From assembly GCA_003999685.1 (NCBI GenBank), contig CP021220.1, forward strand, positions 2,976,001 to 3,040,000: a stretch of 64,000 bases of DNA. The letters are read 5' to 3'. Shown piece by piece: positions 39,401 through 47,618 of the stretch; the stretch's first letter is position 1; every line of letters starts with the position of its first letter. The position numbers and the translations under genes were made by a program. This DNA comes from Taiwanofungus camphoratus. Its lineage: Eukaryota > Basidiomycota > Agaricomycetes > Polyporales > Taiwanofungaceae. The notes beneath the pieces were generated by a model. That model saw nothing but the letters and a program-made list of their open reading frames with translations, was not told the DNA's origin and searched no databases.

Positions 39401-40304
39401 CAACGAAGTTTACAAGTGGTTTGGACTCCCAGACAAGGTGATCAGTGATCGCGGACCGCAATTCGCATCAAAGGTGTTTCAAGAGCTATGTCGCATGACA
39501 GGAGTGCAGTCCGCCATGAGCACGGCTTTCCACCCTCAGACGGACGGAGAAACAGAACGGGTAAACCAGGAACTCGAAGTATACCTTCGGTGCTTCACAA
39601 GCAACAATCCGGATAGGTGGTCTTCCTTGCTCAGCGCAGCACAATTCGCACACAACTCCAGGGAACACTCGACGATCAAGGCGTCGCCGTTCAAAGTCAT
39701 GATGGGTTTCGAACCGCGAGGAATCCCCGTCGTACACAAGGGATCTGACACTCCCGGCGCAGCTTATCGCCTGAAGAACCTCCAGAAGATAAGAGACCAA
39801 GCACACGCGGCGATGGAGCTAGCCCAGGCGGTATTGGTGAAGCGGATCAAACCACGAGGAAAAGGTTTTCGTAAAGGACAGCAGGTCTGGCTCGACTCTC
39901 GGAACTTAAAGCTGCCGTACCCCTCTAGGAAGTTGGCACCCAGGAGAGAGGGCCCCTTCGAAGTCATCGAAGTTCTGGGCCCGGTTTCATACAAATTAAA
40001 ACTCCCGAAGACATGGCGAGTACACCCCGTTTTCCACGCTGCCCTTCTATCGCCATATACGGAGACGGAGATCCATGGCCAGAACTACACGAGACCACCC
40101 CCGGAACTTATCAAAGGCGAAGATAACTACGAAGTCGAAGCCATCATCGGACATCGGGAGAACCACCGGACAAAACGCCGCGAGTATAGGGTCAGGTGGA
40201 AAGGGTATTCCTCGGCAGATGACTCATGGGAACCGGAAGCGAATTTAGCCGGTACTGCGGAGGAGCTCCTAGGAGCATATAAGGAGAGAAAGAACTTAGG
40301 CTAA
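36333..40304 (+). CDS. pol: Pol polyprotein: protease, reverse transcriptase, RNase H, integrase, chromodomain
   Basis: One open frame of about 1320 codons. Domains in order: aspartic protease with FIDSGASGIFIH (about residues 75-86); reverse transcriptase with PCQDYRELNEGTVKDRYPLP and YMDDILIYS (about 552); RNase H with ALETDASKFATGAVLR and DHKNLTYW; integrase with the HHCC zinc finger (HDLPHAGHPG ... CGTCQQM) and the D,D,E triad (CCDFITDLP, VISDRGPQF, HPQTDGETERVNQ); and a C-terminal chromodomain (YEVEAIIGH ... YRVRWKGYSSADDSWEPEAN). The chromodomain defines a chromovirus and is thought to guide integration to methylated-histone chromatin. The frame starts inside gag in the -1 register, so expression probably depends on programmed frameshifting as known in this family. 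Confidence 0.95.
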   Translation: MPRGLSLLHQELVGRRKERGHGRIGHGGFLKGQGESTQPLPISVSLSRVVLVVRNERALHIPITVGRKDVETRAFIDSGASGIFIHPKFVKEHNIRTEALPRPMPVFNVDGTANKQAVITKRALLSYKIGGEPRFVKAYVASIGKEDIIFGHTWLKLENPDIDWKTGRVELKHRMTLEESRQWKRNLLETRARRLEIKRIAAESLSREVIKARQPSVEEVEDEGDGDIMDTMSPVLPTTETYRQTTSRDPPVSTPEENSVNGITLEQAMETIHDDELVIAFIEGDDRITTYGRDSYPPYRDTPLKEKEYPLDGAYRRLENGLIWQVKHDIGRLTTSTELAIKEHAKKEEKPVTELVPEYLHDLLPVFDKQAAARLPKHTEHDHEINLKEDFKEFKQSTYSLNREERAELDKFLEENLQKGYIRPSKSPLASPFFFVEKKDGGYRPCQDYRELNEGTVKDRYPLPLISELLERLNKATIFTKMDLRQGYNNIRIREGDEWKAAFGVPAAGEGPPSFYEPLVMFFGMCNSPATFQRMMNTVFADMLKEGWLAIYMDDILIYSTDPEEHGKRTRRVIERLRDNDLYLKPEKCKFDVQEVEFLGMIIRPGQLAMDPVKVAGIKDWPIPKNLREVRSFVGFGNFYRRFIHGFSHLAQPLISLTRKDIKWHWDDEQQEAFEALKKAFLEQPVLQMPDTEKPFALETDASKFATGAVLRQKDDNGDWHPCGYISQSMTPAERNYDVYDRELMAVMRGLNKWSHLLIGSPYPVMIYSDHKNLTYWKTARNLNRRQARWALRLSEFDYRLVHVPGTQMVQSDALSRRPDHDDGSSDNQDVTILPDHVWAAAIDTNLRTSIRKAGVNDLVYMEGLDNAQNGSNDHWTVQDGELLYDNRVYIPLDEGLRRQTVSNYHDLPHAGHPGIQKTLASIRRDYWWPGMADFVARYIHGCGTCQQMKVNTHPDRPALIPIRAAAHATPFSTFCCDFITDLPLSNGYDSILVVVDHDLSKGVIFIPCNKTIDAQGTAELLYNEVYKWFGLPDKVISDRGPQFASKVFQELCRMTGVQSAMSTAFHPQTDGETERVNQELEVYLRCFTSNNPDRWSSLLSAAQFAHNSREHSTIKASPFKVMMGFEPRGIPVVHKGSDTPGAAYRLKNLQKIRDQAHAAMELAQAVLVKRIKPRGKGFRKGQQVWLDSRNLKLPYPSRKLAPRREGPFEVIEVLGPVSYKLKLPKTWRVHPVFHAALLSPYTETEIHGQNYTRPPPELIKGEDNYEVEAIIGHRENHRTKRREYRVRWKGYSSADDSWEPEANLAGTAEELLGAYKERKNLG
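39326..39346 (+). promoter_or_regulatory. Internal copy of the polypurine tract (candidate cPPT)
   Basis: These 21 bases inside the integrase reading frame are identical to 41993-42013 at the 3' polypurine tract; the shared core is TTAGTAAGGGGGTAAT. A second plus-strand primer site in integrase is known from lentiviruses and Ty1. Confidence 0.6.
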
Positions 40305-40346
40305 ATTCAGTTCACTCCTTCAGACGAACTACCACCCACTCGCAAT

Positions 40347-41756
40347 ATGCCTCGCCAGTCCAACACCTACGCCCAAGCTGCCGCTCGTGACCGAGCCCGC
40401 GCCTTTCTTGCCACTCGACGTGCTACCCGCACACCCCAGACGGCCACTTCTCCCACAATAACACCATCATCGTCGTCGGCATCCTCGACGTCCAATGGAC
40501 AAAGCCCACTCTTTGGATTTCAAACCGCCGCACAATTTCGCAACCCCGTCCCAGGAGAAGGAGCTTTACCCCGACAAGCCAACATCATCTACCATCCTCG
40601 ATGCATCTACGATGTGGACCCAATCCTCCTTGACATCCTCACTCGGCACTCAAAGGACATCGCACGCCTGCTTAGGTCCCTACCAAATACGCGAAACAAC
40701 CAGGACGAACAGGAGGCATTCGGAGAATACATCGACGCTAGGCTGCAATATTTAGGAGCGGTGGACGACGCAACCGAGCAGCTGGCTATATGGAAGGACA
40801 GGGTCCGACAACTAGATTTCAAGGTGATCCGCACCCTACGACGAATGGATGATATGTCCATGGCTCGCCACCTTCAGGACATGATCTCCCCACATCAACG
40901 AACCAGCCACGCCCGGTTCGTACGACGCTCACAGCCCGACATCGTCACACGCGGACCTACCCCGCCGCCTGAACCTGTGGATCCCCTCCAAACCTTTATC
41001 GACACCCCAGCCGGACAAGAATCTATCGGAGCCGTACCCAGCAGGATCGACTCCCTCCCGAACTACATGCGCCCCGGACCCAATTGGAGACCTCGAGGAC
41101 GCTGCCACGCATGCGGCAGCATGATGCATTGGGTACGTGACTGCCCAGACTACACCTGTGCCAGGTGCCATCGCACCGCCCCAGGACATCTATCCAGAGA
41201 GTGCACGGTAGCACGCCACGCCTCCGCTCCACCCATCCTACCCGCCCTGGGAGAGGGACGTCGTCGTGAGATGGTCGACTCGATTCACCGCCCCACGCAA
41301 GCACCCATCCCTGTCATGTCCGCCACCAATCCTCCCCGCGTCCTTATGTCTAGAAGGGAACAACCTCTTCCCCCTACCCCGTCCCGCTCCCGAAGCAACG
41401 GAACGCCCGCCCCTCGCATCAACACAACAGCCGGTCCATCGCGGACCAATACGCCTTATCCCCACTCACGCGCACCCGGGCCATCACTCAACCATTTGTC
41501 CGGACCAGGCGTGCCGCCCAACCAACATCTCGCAGAACCCGGGGCAAGTACAGGCCCTTTCGCTCGTGGCCAGGACGGCCGATTCACTCCTCCCCCAGTC
41601 ATCCCGCCTCCCCCGTCTAATTATCACATCCCCCATGTCGTTTCTCCACCACCTGTTTATCGCCGCGGGAATTACGACCCGCCCTCCAACTCGTACTTGA
41701 ACGACAACGAATGGGACGATTACGAATTCGAGCTGTACGGTGATGGCGAGCAATGA
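40347..41756 (+). CDS. Third ORF of the LTR element, Gag-like with two zinc knuckles
   Basis: A 469-codon frame begins 42 bp after the pol stop, with MPRQSNTYAQAAARDRARAF. A central helical region (about residues 75-190) precedes CHACGSMMHWVRDC, a canonical CX2CX4HX4C knuckle, and CARCHRTAPGHLSREC, a second with wider CX2CX6HX4C spacing. The C-terminal third is very rich in P, S, R and N. It has no envelope-like signal peptide or transmembrane segment, so it is not an env gene. It could be a second nucleic-acid-binding structural protein. Its intact length next to recent LTRs suggests it is functional for the element. I do not recognise a named family. Confidence 0.8.
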   Translation: MPRQSNTYAQAAARDRARAFLATRRATRTPQTATSPTITPSSSSASSTSNGQSPLFGFQTAAQFRNPVPGEGALPRQANIIYHPRCIYDVDPILLDILTRHSKDIARLLRSLPNTRNNQDEQEAFGEYIDARLQYLGAVDDATEQLAIWKDRVRQLDFKVIRTLRRMDDMSMARHLQDMISPHQRTSHARFVRRSQPDIVTRGPTPPPEPVDPLQTFIDTPAGQESIGAVPSRIDSLPNYMRPGPNWRPRGRCHACGSMMHWVRDCPDYTCARCHRTAPGHLSRECTVARHASAPPILPALGEGRRREMVDSIHRPTQAPIPVMSATNPPRVLMSRREQPLPPTPSRSRSNGTPAPRINTTAGPSRTNTPYPHSRAPGPSLNHLSGPGVPPNQHLAEPGASTGPFARGQDGRFTPPPVIPPPPSNYHIPHVVSPPPVYRRGNYDPPSNSYLNDNEWDDYEFELYGDGEQ

Positions 41757-41854
41757 AAGGGATTGCTCACCGAAGGCGGCTAGTTGCAACTCAGTGAAAA
41801 GTGTTAACGCTGAGCCACATACTAGCAGGGTACAGTGGAGTTACACTGTACGGT

Positions 41855-41946
41855 GAGATGAAACATTCTCAAGGTTCGAGGTGAAACACCCTCACGGTAC
41901 GAGGTGAAACACCCTCATGGTACGCGGTGAAACACCCGCACGGCTG
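41855..41946 (+). repeat. 23-bp tandem repeat, four copies
   Basis: Four contiguous 23-bp units start at 41855, 41878, 41901 and 41924. The core GGTGAAACACC is an inverted repeat with a three-base loop, so each RNA copy could form a small hairpin. The first unit is the most divergent. Confidence 0.85.
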
Positions 41947-42000
41947 AAGAACATTTTATTTAACGGAAAATCAAGTAGGGTCGTTCGGAGATCGACCTTA

Positions 42001-42012
42001 GTAAGGGGGTAA
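42001..42012 (+). promoter_or_regulatory. 3' polypurine tract
   Basis: GTAAGGGGGTAA directly precedes the right LTR, in the position of the plus-strand DNA primer. Confidence 0.8.
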
Positions 42013-42488
42013 TGAAACAATTTCTATTTCTTATCATTACCACGGTCATTGCTTATTCATGGACTATTACTGTACGGGCCCCGGATCGGCCCCGCTTACG
42101 CATAGGACTCTGACTCATATCCGGGCCGCTTACCACATTCCTCATTACTCACACGTATTGCTAATACGCCCGGATCGTACCACTTTCTGATTATCTATAG
42201 TCGTATCACATTACGGACCTCCTGCCCTAGAGTAGTTCTTGGTCCGTGCTCACGATACGTACTTGTATATATAGCATGTACTTAGTTTAGCTCAGACCTT
42301 AAGTCTGATCTGGTTACCATTATATTCGTGTCTTGTATCCTCTCGCTCACATCTGAGTGATACTCGCTCGAGTCTACGGACTTCACGACACTCGGTCTAT
42401 ATCGACCATAAGACCTCGCCACCTTCTATCGTGGTCAGGCCCTCACGTGTGAGGCATCGTCTAGGATCCAAGATACCAATTTGTATCA
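42013..42488 (+). repeat. Right LTR
   Basis: 476 bp; by eye identical to the left LTR. Followed by the second copy of the GTATT target duplication at 42489-42493. Confidence 0.97.
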
Positions 42489-42493
42489 GTATT

Positions 42494-43365
42494 ATTGTTT
42501 TACATAAAGAGAGAATATAACAAACCTTGCTAATCAATACATATAAAATTATAGGGTCTAAGGCTCTGAAATGATTCATGAGTGATCAGTGGTGGATATG
42601 CCATTGAAAACTCAAAACAGACTTACCCTAAATATAAACTTCCTGATATAAAAATATTTAAAAATACAGTATACTAGAGGACTGGCTGAAAATGGCATAT
42701 CAGCTCAGCTCCACTATTGTACCTGCATAAATGGCTCAAAATGAATTAACTGATGAACAAAGTTCAATATTTACCATAATGGTTGTGAGTGGGATTTTGG
42801 ACCATTTATCTTTCAATACTTATTAACAGATGAATGGAATCTTTTACAAAAAGGTCAAGCTTTACTGAAAGTAACACCCACACCTCCATATGATGTGCAT
42901 ATAATAAATAGCTAGAAAAATCTCAGTTTAATATACTCAAAGGATCAACCACTGAACAATAAGAATTGTGATTGCCTTACAACAGTATCAGTTCAGCTAT
43001 TTCCAGTAACATTCATAATGGTTTACCACAAGTGCACATTCTGCCTGTCAAGTATGCTGTAAGTGATCTGAAAACACACATGAGATCAAGCACTGACTAA
43101 AAAAGTTCTATTAGCATTCATTTGGTAAGAGCATTGCATTATCTAATAAATCACTAGCTGAATATGCTCACCTTGAGAGTATCCTGAATGCAAGAAAATC
43201 AGAATGACTTTGAACCAAGTAATACCAGATAATCTGAACATTCTCTTCATTACTCATAGTTGAAATTCATGGAAATGTGTTTATCTGAATATCTAAGATT
43301 ATTCCTGAAGTGTCAAAAAGCCTGAAGAAGATATGGTGAATTATGAAATTGTCTCTACAATATAA
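42494..43365. repeat. CpG-free AT-rich fossil DNA, right part
   Basis: No CG dinucleotide is seen from the end of the right LTR to about 43366, some 870 bp, matching the left part at 33672-34468. CpGs resume in a gradual transition. No coding frame or repeat family is readable. The LTR element split this older block. Confidence 0.6.
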
Positions 43366-44373
43366 TCGAACCACAGACCACAACCTGTGAGAAGATGCAG
43401 AAACAGATTAGGTTTCAAAGTTCTCATTATCAATTGCATGACATACTAGAGATTTGATGTGTATTTTGTCATCGGGTACATCTGTAGATAGTCTGAGCAC
43501 AAATGGAACCATACAACCTAGAACATAATCATATTTAGCTCTGATAAAATATGTTCAAATACGAGAGAAAAAAGTACTCCGATAAAGAAGCAGCCCAAGC
43601 TGCTGTTGAGATGCACATCCGATCCTGTCATGATGGCATTCCAAACTACCAGATAAATGTAAACATCAAGAATGCGATGGAGACCTTCGTATATGTCCCG
43701 AAGTGATGCATGATTTTAAATGATTTTAGTTTGAGCATGTAGAGAGAATACGATCAGTTGCGCGACAACGGACGAGGCTGCAATGATGTGGGATTTCCCA
43801 TAATGGTTGTCTTGATCCACTATGAGCGCCATTTACGGCGACCTACATTGGCTGCTGAGGACAAGCTTTGTTTGGTATGCAGAATCGGCGACGGGTTCAG
43901 GGCCTTGTCGTATGGACTAGTTCTGTCTATGATTAGGCTCCACTGTATTTTGGGACACACAATGTTTCATAAAAGATTATCTTGGTAATAGCAGCAAATG
44001 CTAGAGGCTTCGGGACGATGAGCGGATTGCTACTTCATGACAGGTATTTCACGCCCTTACGCATACCGCTCAACAACAGAAATGTCAAGAGTTTCAAAGA
44101 TATCATGCGTCAGTATGAAATTGGGAACACCTACACGAGTGAGTCGACGGGTCCATGACACATACTGACAGGGGTAAAACATGGCACATTTGCCGAGAAT
44201 TTCAAAGATTTGGAGTGGGACGGACCTGTGCAAATTGATCCTACTGGATACATCTACTTGCCCTGTTGTCAATGAGACTCTGTGCGCCCTGGTCGCCGAA
44301 GGCCGTCACAGGGTCAAATCTACTGCATTGTACAGATGCCGCGTATACATTCGTCAAACTGCATATCCACACT
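43366..44373. other. Intergenic, no gene recognised
   Basis: Base composition returns to normal over this kilobase. Short frames are present but none resembles a protein family or connects through splice sites. The right end is the 3' side of the aldo/keto reductase gene. Confidence 0.45.
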
Positions 44374-46220
44374 TCACAGCCTTCCAAACCTATCCAGCGC
44401 CGGCCTTCCCCAGGTCGACTGCAGAACCGCAATCAGTTCAGTTTGTTCGTCGCCATACGATAGGGTGTTGAAATACACATACCTCGGGCTCGGGTTTGTT
44501 GCCCAGGATTTGCTCGATCTTCGCGAGCACGTCTGGCGTCAACTTCGGGATGACATCGAGCGCCTTCAAGTTATCGACGACCTGCTCGGGCCTCGACGCG
44601 CCGAGGATAACGGTGCTCGTGTTCGGGTTGACCGCGACCCACGCGAGAGCAAGATGGGTCACAGAGCAGCCGAGCTCTGGAACGGATAGAGTGCCTGTTA
44701 AGTGCTATTTCGGAAGAGCGGAGTGTCCTCTTACACTCACCCTTCTCAGCAAATGCCGACAACGTCTTGACCTTCTCGATCTGCTGGCGCCCGTCCTCCT
44801 CGTTGAGGGACTCGATAACATTCTTGAAGAAGTCCTTATGATTGTCGTAACGGGAGCCAGGAGGGATGCCGTTGTTATACTGAGGACGAACAAAACGGTC
44901 ATGGTCTAATTTTGATGAATATTCTCGTCAAAGACCCTACCTTGCCCGTGAGAAGACCGCTAGCAAGGGCAGAGAAGACGGTCGTGCCAATTTGATACTT
45001 TTTGTAGAGTGGCCTAAGGATGAAGAGTTTTTGTCAGCTACGTGGATGGGCCCAATCTACTCGTTTCTCAATACACTTACGCATACTCTTTCTCAGGACG
45101 CTCACGGTGCAGCATGCTGCATGGACAAGGTAAGCACGAACACGCGGACGTCTAAAAAGTAACGCACTGATGCTTGCACTGCTCAGCAATGGGAGGAATT
45201 AGATTCAGCTTATCAGCAACGTCTAACCGAACAGCTTCAGTGCACAAGCATGAACAAAGGCGCGGGACCTACGATACGCCTCTTCGATCTGTTGAGCTGA
45301 CCATTCAGACGTTGCCCAGTAGAAAGCCTGGGCCAGCGGGGAGCAGGACCGGTCAGAAGGCCCACCAGCCGTCAGAAAGAAATACTCACCCAACCCTGGT
45401 CAATCACGAAGTTGAACGCGCGAACGACTTCATCCATGGGAACTAGCTGCAAAATCAGTATCACGTTGTCACGCTTCCGTTCGTGCACAACGCACCGGTA
45501 GGATCAGGGCGGTGAGCAAAGAGCACGTCAACATAGTCCATCTGAAGACGCTCCAAGGCCGATTTGGTGCCTTCGATGATGCTATTACCATGGTCAGCCC
45601 CTGACTTCAGCCGTCGAATGGTCTAGGTTGGGCAAACTTACTGCTTCCTGGACAAACCCATGCCATTCGGATTGTTTCTTTGAAGACCCCAGAACAGCTT
45701 CGTTGTGATAACAAGGTCAGTCCTACGCAAGCCGAGCTCCCTGATTACTCGACCCCTTGTAGTGGTTCGTACCTTCTTTGTCAGCAGACCGAGCTTCGCG
45801 AACAAGCAGCATGGAAACCCTCACATTTCGATCTCGGAATTCCCGGCTGCGTAGGCCTCTGCGGTATCAAACCTAAACGGACACTGTCAAGGCACAGACT
45901 TCGCGATACAGAAGATAGGAGTACATGTTGATACCATGGTCGAAGGCGGTTTTGATGATGTCCTGTTTCAGCAAGCCTTGTTTTTCGTCAGGTACGGGAA
46001 TAGGGGGATCAGCACTAACCTTCACGGGATCGCCGACGACAGTCCCACCAAGCGTCAGCCCTTGCCAGAACCGTCGACGTTTGAATTGAGAGTCTGAGAA
46101 GGGTCACCTGGTTGATCACTCACATCCACCGAGGGAAAAGACAGGCACTCGCAGGCCGCTGGGCCCCAGCCTCCTGAAGGGCATGCCCTTGGAATCGTAC
46201 TCAAGCTTCACGGTCGACAT
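44374..46220 (-). CDS. Aldo/keto reductase, potassium-channel beta-subunit-like (AKR6-type)
   Basis: Fourteen short exons on the minus strand encode 357 aa; the start is [20 protein letters not shown] (46220). The order of motifs is that of an AKR TIM barrel: [37 protein letters not shown] (catalytic Asp and Tyr), [10 protein letters not shown] (catalytic Lys), [11 protein letters not shown] (catalytic His), [53 protein letters not shown], then [20 protein letters not shown] and [14 protein letters not shown] (NADPH site). The C-terminus is [14 protein letters not shown]. Sequence flavour is closest to Kv-beta-like AKRs, which reduce aldehydes or bind channels; the natural substrate is unknown. 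Most exons are 36-114 nt. Upstream is a TATAAAA box and a divergent FAS1 gene. Confidence 0.93.
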
Positions 46221-46838
46221 TCTTCTGGCGGAGTGTAGGATGGTCGTAGAAGGCTGAAGATAGGCACGCGCGCCGGCCTCCGTCCATGATGGCCTTTTAT
46301 ATGGTCTGAAGGCCCACATAGATCGATAGCTATCAGTCAGCATTGATTCCCTCCTATCGCAGTCGGTAAATCCTCCCAGGAACCGTCATGAGGATGCCGA
46401 CTGAGAATGTATTCGCCCGGCACGATCCCAAGCAGAAGATACCACGGCGATACGGCCGGCGACGAGTGCTATTAAGTGTTCTAATTGTGACATTGCGCAA
46501 TGCACGGTCCTGTATTGCGACGTCTGGTCATCCCTCGAGGAGAGGACCAGCAGCGGATGGCTCGAGACCAGGAATTGCAAAGTGTTATGGCAGATACCGC
46601 AAACACCTCCGCATATCTGCGCCTGTTCCTCCGCCATGCCCATTTCACAAGAATGAAGCATCAATGAAGAATCTTCAAGCAGCATGAACCTTCTCAGTAG
46701 TATCGTTCCTCAGCAAGTAGTAGTTCATAAGTACTTAGCTTCGAACGGTCCAGCGTGAGAACTCCAACCTTGTTTGGGAGCCGTCGAGCTCAGTCTGAGC
46801 GGCTGTGTCCGACCTTGCTCCTCCCAACTTGCTGCAGT
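46221..46838. promoter_or_regulatory. Bidirectional promoter region between AKR and FAS1 genes
   Basis: The 618 bp separate two divergent starts. On the minus strand a TATAAAA box (46296-46302) lies about 80 bp upstream of the AKR start. No gene is recognised inside. Confidence 0.5.
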
Positions 46839-47618
46839 ATGCGGCTGCAACTATTTTCCCTTCTCATTCTCCCATTGCTGGCTTCTGCTTCAAATGAAGA
46901 ACAGATGGTTCTTCCAGGATCAGCGAGTGCAGAGGAAACGTACACACCTCTCATGCACTCGCAGCCTACACTCGCGGACCTCCTCACGATCGAGTCTTCG
47001 GCGTCCATCTTCTATTCTTACGCCCGGGAGATTCAGCTGAGCGAACGGTTCAGCGACGAGAACGCCAGAAGCACCCTGCTGGTGCCGACGAACAAGGTAG
47101 TGATGGCCCTTGCCCGGAAACCGTGAGTGCTCGGCCTGGTAGTTCCCTTCGTGGTAGCTCCAACGGTGCTCCCTACGCTTTCCGTGCAGACACCAAGGAC
47201 CGGCTCCCGTCAAGGAAGGAACAATTATATCTGAACAAGAATTTGACACCCAATCTAAGAGGAACGTGGAGCGTTGGGTTTCGGCGCACATCATACCAGT
47301 CGGTACCCCAATTGTTCTCAACACTTCCGGTCCGTCTGACAGTCTGGTATAGCACTCCCCAATTTCCCTCCTGTCTCCGTCCCTGCATGAGACGCTCCTT
47401 GAAGGGAAATCAGTTACCTTCGAGCAAGCTGACGGTGACAAGGACGCGCCGGAATGGACTCGTGTGCGGCTGAATGACGATATCCGACTTATCGATATGA
47501 AAGAGGTTAGCAGTCTCTTCCTTCGTGCTCCCTGATGTGATTCATGACTGTCCCTCGCGTTCTCTAGGCCGCCAATGGCGTAATGTACGTGATCGACGGG
47601 ACCGTCAAGGTTGATTGA
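46839..47618 (+). CDS. Secreted or cell-surface protein with a FAS1 (fasciclin) domain
   Basis: Four exons, 46839-47122, 47190-47298, 47353-47505 and 47568-47618, encode 198 aa. The N-terminus MRLQLFSLLILPLLASASNE is a signal peptide. One FAS1 domain follows: PTLADLLTIESSASIFYSYA (first helix), ARSTLLVPTNKVVMAL (H1 box), SKRNVERWVSAHIIP, ETLLEGKSVTFEQAD and AANGVMYVIDGTV (H2 box region). Single-domain FAS1 proteins of this size occur in fungi as extracellular adhesion proteins or vacuolar and ER proteins. No GPI signal or C-terminal membrane helix is seen. It shares a divergent promoter with the aldo/keto reductase. Confidence 0.85.

Larger units (their letters stand above)
34469..42488 (+). 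mobile_element. Ty3/Gypsy LTR retrotransposon, chromovirus of Tf1/sushi-like type, looks whole
   Basis: The element is 8020 bp with two 476-bp LTRs that begin TG and end CA and look identical by eye, flanked by a perfect 5-bp target duplication. Order of parts: LTR, primer-binding region, gag with one CCHC knuckle, pol (protease, reverse transcriptase, RNase H, integrase, chromodomain), a third ORF with two zinc knuckles, a 23-bp tandem repeat, polypurine tract and LTR. The integrase-chromodomain C-terminus places it among chromoviruses. I see no breaks in the three long frames, so it looks whole and recently inserted. It lies inside an older CpG-free block, a nested insertion. Self-priming is suggested by the LTR and leader sequence (see findings). 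Confidence 0.96.

Noticed and set aside
40347-41756. Third retroelement ORF as an envelope gene
   Set aside because: No signal peptide, transmembrane helix or glycosylation pattern; the two zinc knuckles point to a nucleic-acid-binding protein.
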